Program-made: the position numbers and the translations under genes
Source: Dama dama
Taxonomy: Eukaryota > Chordata > Mammalia > Artiodactyla > Cervidae
Assembly: GCF_033118175.1 (NCBI RefSeq)
Contig: NC_083692.1
Coordinates: 89,322,501 to 89,386,500 of the forward strand
Length of the DNA: 64,000 nucleotides
Direction of reading: 5' to 3'
The notes under the pieces: model-generated
Database searches by the model: none
Seen by the model: only the letters and a program-made list of their open reading frames with translations
What the model was told of the DNA's origin: nothing
Shown: positions 59,001-64,000 of the stretch, one piece after another
How positions within the stretch are numbered: the stretch's first letter is position 1
Layout: the number at the start of each line of letters is the position of its first letter

Positions 59001-62000
59001 CCTCATCTGTGAAATAGAGGACTGAACTGCAGTCTGAAAATTAGTTTATTTACTTCAGAAACTCGAAAGAACTTATTTTCCTGGTGTATGTTAATTTCTG
59101 TTAGCCTATTTAAGTCAAAGTCTAGTAAAAGTAGCATCTCATCGTGGGGAAAGGTGAAGTGGATTATCCAATATATAGTGTTGGAATGGCTGGTTAGCCA
59201 AAAAAAAGGGAGCCTTCAAGTCTCATCTTTTAAAATCAGAATAAAATCTAAATGGATCAAAATGAAACCACAAAGAACTGGGAAAAAGCGTAGTTGAATA
59301 ATTTTGTAATATTTGATAAATGTGGATAGGCCTTTTAAAGCATGGTATGTACCAATGAAGTCATGAGAGAAAAGGCTAATAAATACTACTTAATAAAATA
59401 AACTTATGCATGGAAAAATTACCCAGTATCAAAAGCCAACAGACTAGAAAAATATTCATAATACATCTGAGAACTAAAGAGCTAATTTCCTAAAAATATA
59501 AAAGCCTTTCATGAATTAATGAGATGAACAACTCAGTTTTGTTTTTTTTTAATGAGCAAAGGGCATAAACAGGCCTAAGAAATAAAATGTGCAAGTGCAA
59601 GTAGATATGCACTGCTCCTTAGCCTCATTAATAATAAACAGTAATAGACTGTCACTTTTTTCTCTTATCAAGACTGTTTAACAATAAAATGTTGATGCTC
59701 TTTAACCGAAGTGGTCCACTTAAAAAAACAGCTGTTGGGACTTCGCTGATGGTTCAGTGGCTAAGACTCCGTGCTCCCAATGCAGGAGCTCTGGGCTCAA
59801 ACCCTGGTCAGGGAACTAGCTCCCACATGCCGCAACTAAGAGTTCATATGCTACAACTGAAGACCTAGTGCAGCCAAATGAGTAAATAAATATATTAAAC
59901 AACAACAGACTATTCTCCAGAAACATAAAAGTCCTCAAAGATATATATGCCAGGCTATTATCACATTTAAAGGTTTTTTTGTAATTTTGTAATATGTTAT
60001 GAACTGTCTATCATAAAGGCATTGGTTTCATAAATGATGGTACATTTTATAAAATGGAATATTGTCCAACAGATAAAAGAGTGAAATAGATAAGTGTGTA
60101 CTGATGTGTGTACTGATGAAAATTTGTTCAAGATACACACAACACCATGACTGTCCTGTAAGTTTTAGATTACAAAGTCAGGGCATCAGCAGATGTATGC
60201 TCTCCAGTATTAGTGCTGTCTTGCACAGTTTATGGTTAAGTTAAAAATTCCTTGTCAAACACTATGTTTTAAGATTTTTGTGAGAATTATATTTGTAGAA
60301 AAAATACAAGGACATACACATCAGGCTACTAATTGTGGTTACCTCTGGGGATGGGAGGTAACCTCTGGGCCTCATTTTCCTCTCTGTGAACTAGAGGACT
60401 GAACTGCAGTCAGTCCTTGAAAAAAATGATGAGACTGAACTGCTCATCATTTCTGTTACTTAGTGCCATTTGCAGCCTGGATTTTAGTGAAGATTTGTTG
60501 TTGTTGTTGTTTTTCCATGATAAAAGTTTTGTAAGCAAAAATTTACCACCAGTTTTGCCAGCACTGCATTTTCACTGTCTTTTGCCCTGTAGGATGACTG
60601 GATTGGTGTTCGATCAGTGATGCTTAAGAAAATTATTCATTTTCTAATTTTTTAACATAATTGTTGTAATGCTTGCATTTTTATAATGAGCATGATTTTT
60701 AACTAGAAGTATTAATAGAGATATACATTGATTAAAAATAGTGTTTAATTTTAAGATCTTATAAATCCCTAGGGCTGATGCAGAGGGTCATGTTATGTTC
60801 TGTTCCCTAAGATTTAGAGACTGAGTTCCCAGTTCCACTGTAATTGGGAGAGAAGTCAGGCCAGATGAACACAAAATAATAATTGAAAAGTGTTGGGGAT
60901 TGAGTGTATTTTTTTATTATCCTTCTTTCATTTTATTTGCAGATTCCGTTGCAGACACTCTGGATGGATAATACCATTAAACTTCTGGATTTGGTAGAAG
61001 TTGATAGTTCAATCCTCAGTGGTACTTAACTTTTGAATAGCTGTCATGGAAAATGTTTTCAGTATAGTCCATTTGAAAATGCGTCTATTTTACCATGAGT
61101 CACATTTACTAAAAATAAGGATTCTTTTAGTTTCAGCTCAGTAATACTTTACATTCATTTATAGTGTTGTTCTTTGCAGTGTCCATTCACATATATTTCC
61201 TCTTTTAACCATTGTAAGAAACTGAGAAGTAGATACCAGTGTCACTATCCCGTATTAAGCTCTGTGATTTCCTCTCTCAGGGTGTTCAGGGAATGCAGAA
61301 TGATTGGGTTAATTTCACCTTGGTGAATATCATAATGAAAATCTCTGGGCAGCTCAGTGAGAATCTTGGGCGAGGGTGGAGCGTTTCATGATCTGGTCCA
61401 TTCAGAGGCCCATTGGTGTCCTACCATCCTGGTAGGCTGAAGGAGTGGGAGCCACAGAGGGAGCTGGTGTAGTTCAGAGGGGCTCAGAGTTACCCAGGGA
61501 TCCAGGAACTGGGATTTGTTTGGTCATGGATAGAGGGCCCAGCTGAGATCCTAAGTTTCCTTGTATGTCTCTCCACTGCAAGCTAGTTATTTCACCCAAA
61601 TGGTGAAAACTTCTAGGTTCAACGTTTTAGGCTGGTCTCTGGGACGCTGAGTAAAGGACTGGTAGCTGCTTATGTGTTTGGAAAGGTTCCCGTTGGGTTC
61701 AAGATACACACAACACCATGACTGTCCTGTAAGTTTTAGATTACAAAGTCAGGGCATCAGCAGATGTATGCTCTCCAGTATTAGTGCTGTCTTGCAGAAT
61801 GTTTCCTTTGATTTTTAAGAAGCACTATGAAGTTGCGTAATTATTCATTCTCTCTCTCATATCCCTCTTTTTCTCCTCCCCTTTCTTTAGATTCAAAATT
61901 AACAGGACAGGCTGTTATTCCAGGATTAGTAATATACCACAAACAGTCACAAATACTGCTGGTTTGTTGCAAGGTACACTTTTCCTTTAGTTTCACATTA

Positions 62001-62670
62001 TTATACTTCTTTTGCTGAGTTTATAGTTTGTGTTATTTGTCATTTTTAGTTGGGTCATCACTCAGGTTGTGATGAAGTTTTACCAAGGTGTTACTATTGC
62101 TCAGACAATGAAAAATGATTCAGTAACTTTGTTGTTGTTTAGTTGCTAAGTTGTGTCCAACTGTTTTGCAACCCCATGGACTAAAGCCTGCCAGGCTCCT
62201 CTGTCCATGGGATTTCCCAGGCAAGAATACCGGAATGGGTTGCCATTTCCTTCTCCAGGGGATATTCCCGACCCAGGGATTGAACAGCATCTCCTGCATT
62301 GGCAGGAGGAGCACTGAGCCACCAGGAAAGCTCATCATTTATGTTACTTAGTGCCATTTGCAGCCTGGATGTAGTAAAGATTTGCTGGTTTTTTTTTTTC
62401 CATGATAAAAGTTTTATAAGTAAAAATTTACCACCAGTTTTGCCAGCACTGCATTTTCCCTGTTTGTCTTTTGTCCTTTAGGATGAATGGATTGGTGTTC
62501 GATCAGTGATGCTCAAGAAAACACTAACAGCTACTGATTTCTACAATGGATATTTGCACCCCTGGTACCAGAAAAATTCCCACGCTCAACCAAGCCAATG
62601 CAGATTTCAGACTCTCAGACTTCCACCAAAGAAGAAGAAGCAGAAAAAAAAAAATGTTGCTATGCAATAG
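40874..62670 (+). CDS. MTFMT: MTFMT, mitochondrial methionyl-tRNA formyltransferase (complete, nine coding exons)
   Basis: Exons 40874-41094, 43046-43255, 46861-46983, 48636-48738, 49814-49889, 54395-54486, 60943-61021, 61891-61973 and 62482-62670 join in frame to 1176 nt, encoding 391 aa (human 389 as I recall). It formylates initiator Met-tRNA in the mitochondrial matrix using 10-formyl-tetrahydrofolate. An Arg-rich, acid-poor N terminus (about 1-34) looks like a mitochondrial presequence. The formyltransferase domain follows, with 'RVLFFGTDQFA', the signature LNVHPSCLPRWRGPAP (Asn148 and His150 corresponding to the catalytic Asn/His of bacterial FMT) and Asp187 in RFDVGPIL, then the C-terminal domain (about 270-370) and a Lys-rich tail. 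All introns are GT-AG with consistent phase. The start ATG has G at -3 and is the first in a CpG-island exon. Human loss causes combined oxidative phosphorylation deficiency/Leigh syndrome. Odd points: last-exon copy in intron 6, early stop relative to human, His244. Confidence 0.97.
41727..41850 (-). repeat. tRNA-derived SINE, antisense
   Basis: 'tttaatatttattccgcagg' to 'ctggaccaccaggaaatttc'. Confidence 0.75.
42461..42486. repeat. (GT)n microsatellite
   Basis: About 26 bp of GT repeat followed by TATG-rich sequence. Confidence 0.92.
43046..43255 (+). CDS. MTFMT: MTFMT exon 2
   Basis: 210 nt between cttag and gtaagt. It encodes ENKEEELIEKLEVVTVPSPS and later EYDVGVVASFGRLLSEALIL, part of the formyl-transferase Rossmann-like fold. 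Confidence 0.96.
43983..44940 (-). mobile_element. BovB LINE 3' portion, antisense
   Basis: Antisense BovB from its BovA-like 3' end ('agtcgctcagtcatgtccaa') to the RT region. The minus strand preserves a 154-codon stretch (44272-44736) of RT C-terminal sequence but has stops beyond. Truncated and inactive. Confidence 0.93.
45240..45805 (+). repeat. L2 LINE 3' end
   Basis: 'cccagcacttagtgccagga' and 'tggtaaatatttgttggatg' at the end are classic L2 tail sequence. Confidence 0.75.
45848..46040 (+). repeat. Bov-tA SINE
   Basis: From 'ggggcttccctggtggctca' to 'gacacaactgagtgacgttc'. Confidence 0.93.
46583..46790 (+). repeat. Bov-tA SINE
   Basis: From 'ggggcttccccggtggccca' to 'cggacacactgaagcgattt'. 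It ends about 70 bp before exon 3. Confidence 0.93.
46861..46983 (+). CDS. MTFMT: MTFMT exon 3 (catalytic signature)
   Basis: 123 nt after ttcag. It carries GILNVHPSCLPRWRGPAPII, with Asn148 and His150, the catalytic pair of the family, and ends before gtagag. Confidence 0.97.
46984..48635 (+). other. MTFMT: MTFMT intron 3
   Basis: 1.65 kb, AT-rich. Only a tRNA-type SINE (48412-48535) is recognisable; the rest is anonymous. Confidence 0.9.
48412..48535 (+). repeat. tRNA-derived SINE
   Basis: 'ggacgtccctggcagtccag' to 'acgtgtggcctaaaaaacaa'. Confidence 0.82.
48636..48738 (+). CDS. MTFMT: MTFMT exon 4
   Basis: 103 nt: FDVGPILKQETVPVPPKSTS, then KELEAVLSRLGANM. It holds the catalytic Asp187. 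Ser213 here aligns with human Ser209, the site of the common c.626C>T variant known to cause skipping of this exon. Confidence 0.96.
48739..49813 (+). other. MTFMT: MTFMT intron 4
   Basis: 1.1 kb with an L2/MIR-like mammalian repeat flavour around 49300-49550 but no clear gene feature. It ends in a T-rich acceptor tract. Confidence 0.85.
49814..49889 (+). CDS. MTFMT: MTFMT exon 5
   Basis: 76 nt after a long T run and aaag: LISVLKNLPESLNNERQQPA, then EGVTH, before gtaagt. The codon for His244 is CAT, where the family motif TYAPKI has Tyr. Confidence 0.94.
50291..50515 (+). repeat. Bov-tA SINE
   Basis: From 'gggtcttcccaggtggcact' to 'gactgaagcgacttagcaga'. Confidence 0.93.
51298..51515 (+). 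repeat. Bov-tA SINE
   Basis: From 'gctggtttcctggaggctca' to 'tgaatgtgaatgaacagcaa'. A shorter BovA scrap precedes it at about 51050-51110. Confidence 0.9.
51910..52335 (-). repeat. Ruminant L1 3' end, antisense
   Basis: 'tagttggaggctaattacat' to 'ctttctggcttacttcactc'. A partial copy of the same tail start is at about 51655-51745. Confidence 0.88.
53681..53742. repeat. Imperfect inverted repeat (hairpin)
   Basis: Arms ttaggagtactttgtgt (53681-53697) and acacaaagtgctcctaa (53726-53742) pair at 16 of 17 positions around a 28-nt AT-rich centre that can itself fold. Confidence 0.8.
54035..54180 (-). repeat. BovA SINE, antisense
   Basis: 'gtgcttagtcactcagttgt' to 'gggaatcttcccaacccagg', truncated at the tRNA end. 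Confidence 0.9.
54395..54486 (+). CDS. MTFMT: MTFMT exon 6
   Basis: 92 nt after cttacag: PKISAATSCINWEEQTSEQI, then FRLYRAVGNI, ending at phase 0 before gtaagt. This is the start of the C-terminal domain. Confidence 0.96.
54612..54862 (-). repeat. tRNA-derived SINE, antisense
   Basis: 'tttttgactgcatgggcttc' to 'ctaccagggaggtccc'. Confidence 0.8.
54890..55310 (-). repeat. L1 3' region, antisense
   Basis: 'catcccaacatccctggtaa' and 'ttagggctgaataacattcc' are antisense L1 tail sequence. Confidence 0.75.
55315..55675 (-). repeat. tRNA-derived SINE (extended), antisense
   Basis: 'tgagtctctgttgctgtgcg' to 'tgtaccaccagggaagtccc'. Longer than the usual family member. Confidence 0.78.
56450..58190 (+). 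repeat. Old L1 ORF2 and 3' part
   Basis: 'gaaaactacagatcaatagc' through 'attcatatggactcccaaga' and 'tgaagatgtggagaaatttg' follow L1 ORF2 order. Heavily decayed. Confidence 0.8.
58647..58784 (+). other. Exon-like open segment in MTFMT intron 6 (unassigned)
   Basis: 138 bp (46 codons) between a tttcag and a gtgagt, phase 0 at both ends, as are exon 6's end and exon 7's start. The frame reads KSLEFFEREKVTHMKVIS, a TGA at codon 19, then LMEAGERRISQQIIEED and on. I do not recognise the protein. It could be a cassette exon with a stop, a pseudogene scrap or chance. Confidence 0.35.
59735..59912 (+). repeat. tRNA-derived SINE
   Basis: 'gggacttcgctgatggttca' to 'tgcagccaaatgagtaaata'. Confidence 0.82.
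60126..60225 (+). repeat. 100-bp exact local duplicate, copy 1
   Basis: Identical over 100 bp to 61697-61796. Starts 'gttcaagatacacacaacac'. The flanks do not align. Confidence 0.95.
60419..60632 (+). pseudogene. Partial copy of MTFMT intron 8/exon 9 within intron 6
   Basis: Aligns at roughly 90% or better by eye with 62104-62128 plus 62331-62521, including the acceptor (ccctgtag at 60585-60592) and the first 40 bp of exon 9. The homologous region at 62104 is interrupted by a SINE absent here. From 60593 the frame reads DDWIGVRSVMLKK, diverges to IIHFLIF, and stops at TAA 60653-60655. Confidence 0.85.
60943..61021 (+). CDS. MTFMT: MTFMT exon 7
   Basis: 79 nt after ttgcag: IPLQTLWMDNTIKLLDLVEV, then DSSILS, before a weaker gtactt donor. 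Confidence 0.95.
61022..61890 (+). other. MTFMT: MTFMT intron 7
   Basis: 0.87 kb, single-copy-looking apart from the 100-bp duplicate at 61697-61796. Confidence 0.9.
61697..61796 (+). repeat. 100-bp exact local duplicate, copy 2
   Basis: Identical to 60126-60225, 1571 bp away in direct orientation. Confidence 0.95.
61891..61973 (+). CDS. MTFMT: MTFMT exon 8
   Basis: 83 nt after a strong polypyrimidine tract and tttag: DSKLTGQAVIPGLVIYHKQS, then QILLVCCK, before gtacac. Confidence 0.95.
61974..62481 (+). other. MTFMT: MTFMT intron 8
   Basis: 0.5 kb. Contains an antisense Bov-tA at 62129-62330; the flanking sequence is duplicated in intron 6. Confidence 0.92.
62129..62330 (-). repeat. Bov-tA SINE, antisense
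   Basis: 'gttgttgtttagttgctaag' to 'ctgagccaccaggaaag'. It ends 150 bp before exon 9. Confidence 0.92.
62482..62670 (+). CDS. MTFMT: MTFMT exon 9 (last)
   Basis: 189 nt including TAG: DEWIGVRSVMLKKTLTATDF, then YNGYLHPWYQKNS and a basic tail PPKKKKQKKKNVAMQ. An uninterrupted A11 run (62654-62664) encodes part of the Lys tail. Confidence 0.96.
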   Translation, partial: DEWIGVRSVMLKKTLTATDFYNGYLHPWYQKNSHAQPSQCRFQTLRLPPKKKKQKKKNVAMQ

Positions 62671-62957
62671 TGCACCAAGTACTTAGGAAGAAGATGAACA
62701 AGAACCTACTATATACTTGTGATTTGTTAAAAAGCCTTATTTACAAGGAATTACCCTGACTTTCAAAGAATTTGACACTGTTGAAAGGGAAGATGATTGT
62801 CAAAAAGATGAGTTACCCCACTTTGTGTTTTCCATCTAACAGAGTTAAAAACAACTTTTTCCGTTTGAATATAAAGAGAAGTTTTAAATTAAATTTTTAT
62901 TTATTATATCAGACTCATCAGACTGTATCTTTCCCTGACAGCGAGTATGACTGACTG

Positions 62958-62960
<3 letters not shown>

Positions 62961-63000
<40 letters not shown>
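62961..63000. repeat. (TA)20 microsatellite
   Basis: Forty uninterrupted bases of TA in the MTFMT 3' UTR. Confidence 0.98.
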
Positions 63001-63003
<3 letters not shown>

Positions 63004-63211
63004 TGAAGAGAATTTCTTTTAAAAAAGTGCATCTATGAAATTTTTAAAACCATATGTCCCCTTTGACTTTGTTGGCATTTTAGCAGTATTAAATCTGATA
63101 CGGATTTTTAACAGGGAGTAAAGTCAGATCTTTACATTTATCTACCATCTAGTTCCTACCAAGTCATAAACATTGATAATATGTTATAATCTCTGTAACA
63201 TTGATTTATAT

Positions 63212-63217
63212 AATAAA
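63212..63217 (+). terminator. MTFMT: MTFMT polyadenylation signal AATAAA
   Basis: First canonical hexamer after the stop, about 540 nt downstream. An earlier variant ATTAAA at 62888-62893 could give a shorter transcript. Confidence 0.6.
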
Positions 63218-63235
63218 TTCACATTTTACACCTAG

Positions 63236-64000
63236 ATTTCCTTAAAGTAGGAATGTAGTAACATTCTTCAACATGTTTGTGCAGTAAAGGTTATTGATCC
63301 GCTGGTCTGTACAGACTCATCTCTGTGTCCAGGAGAGTCAGGCACTTCTCTGGAGGAAGGGAGGTGTGGTGGCCAGCTGTTGAATTTTTTTAAGCCTTTA
63401 TATTATCAGCTTTTCCTGCCTAGATTCTATCAGTTGAAGTTTTTCTGCAATCATTAATTCATCCATTCAGCAACCCTTATTAATAGCATGATCTGATAAT
63501 TGGTCATCTAAATTAGGACATGTTTATAACTAAAAGGAAGCACTTAGTTAGCCCTGGATGACAGACATCAATAGGACTCTCCGAGGCAAACCAGATTGTG
63601 TAAACATCGTTCAGTTTTAAAGAATTTTTAAAACATGTGAACCATTTTTTAAAGTCTTTATTGAATTTGTTACAGTATTGCTTCTGTCTTATGTTTTGGT
63701 TTTTTTGGCCACAAGGCAAGTGGGATCTTAACTGTCCAATCAGGGATTGAATCCACACTCCCTGCATTGGAAGGTAAAGTCTTAACCATTAGACTGCCAG
63801 AGAAGTCCTTAAACATCCTCTTTGTTGAACACTTGCAGTGTAAGCTAGATTTTATGCTGATTACTGGAGACATAGAGATTAAATATATGTTTAATCTACT
63901 GGGGACACAAGCATAAGCAAATAGAAGACTGTTTAAATGCCATAATGGAGGTATTGTAGAAGCAGTAAGTCTCCCTCAAGGGAGTCAGTGGAGGCAAAGC
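63236..64000. other. Downstream intergenic sequence
   Basis: Anonymous AT-rich DNA with one antisense tRNA-type SINE (about 63655-63812). No exon or promoter seen before the window end. Confidence 0.8.
63655..63812 (-). repeat. tRNA-derived SINE, antisense
   Basis: 'ttttttggccacaaggcaag' to 'ttagactgccagagaagtcc'. Confidence 0.82.

Larger units (their letters stand above)
54487..60942 (+). other. MTFMT: MTFMT intron 6
   Basis: 6.5 kb, the largest intron. It holds tRNA-type SINEs, L1 pieces, an exon-like open segment (58647-58784), one member of each local duplication pair, and a copy of the 5' part of exon 9 (60593-60655). Confidence 0.9.
62671..63235 (+). other. MTFMT: MTFMT 3' UTR (inferred)
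   Basis: AT-rich sequence after the TAG with ATTAAA at 62888-62893, a (TA)20 run, and AATAAA at 63212-63217. The long form would end near 63235. Confidence 0.65.

Overview
This is a ruminant (cattle, sheep or goat type) nuclear genome segment. The evidence is a dense load of pecoran retroelements (BovB LINE pieces, Bov-tA/BovA2 and other tRNA-derived SINEs, L1 3' ends) around three spliced vertebrate genes with GT-AG introns. I recognise the genes by their translated exons: RASL12 (+, 3' part only), SLC51B (-, complete) and MTFMT (+, complete). From memory of the human map, the order and relative orientation are those of human 15q22, read in the opposite direction.

Layout. 1-11260: the last three coding exons and 3' UTR of RASL12, a small Ras-like GTPase; its first two coding exons, with the P-loop, lie upstream of the window. 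12130-21900: SLC51B (organic solute transporter beta) on the minus strand, tail-to-tail with RASL12. It has three coding exons (130 aa) plus a probable non-coding first exon at about 21636-21790, with an excellent inverted-repeat-1 bile-acid (FXR-type) element just upstream. 21900-40690: about 19 kb of repeat-rich intergenic DNA with no supportable gene, but with two CTCF-like motifs in divergent orientation (about 36.8 and 38.9 kb). 40690-63230: MTFMT, the mitochondrial methionyl-tRNA formyltransferase, with a CpG-island promoter and nine coding exons encoding 391 aa. 63230-64000: downstream sequence ending in a SINE and anonymous DNA.

The three genes do unrelated jobs: a Ras-like GTPase, a basolateral bile-acid/steroid transporter subunit, and mitochondrial translation initiation. 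Nothing here looks like an operon, a CRISPR system, a virus or a new gene cluster. The most unusual feature is a cluster of short local duplications in MTFMT introns 6-8. These left a copy of the 5' part of the last exon, with its acceptor, inside intron 6, where it opens an in-frame alternative C terminus. A separate phase-0, exon-like open segment with one stop lies about 2 kb upstream in the same intron. Both, and the regulatory motifs, are testable from RNA or chromatin data. Exon coordinates were read by eye from splice sites and frame continuity and are consistent to the base; repeat boundaries are approximate.
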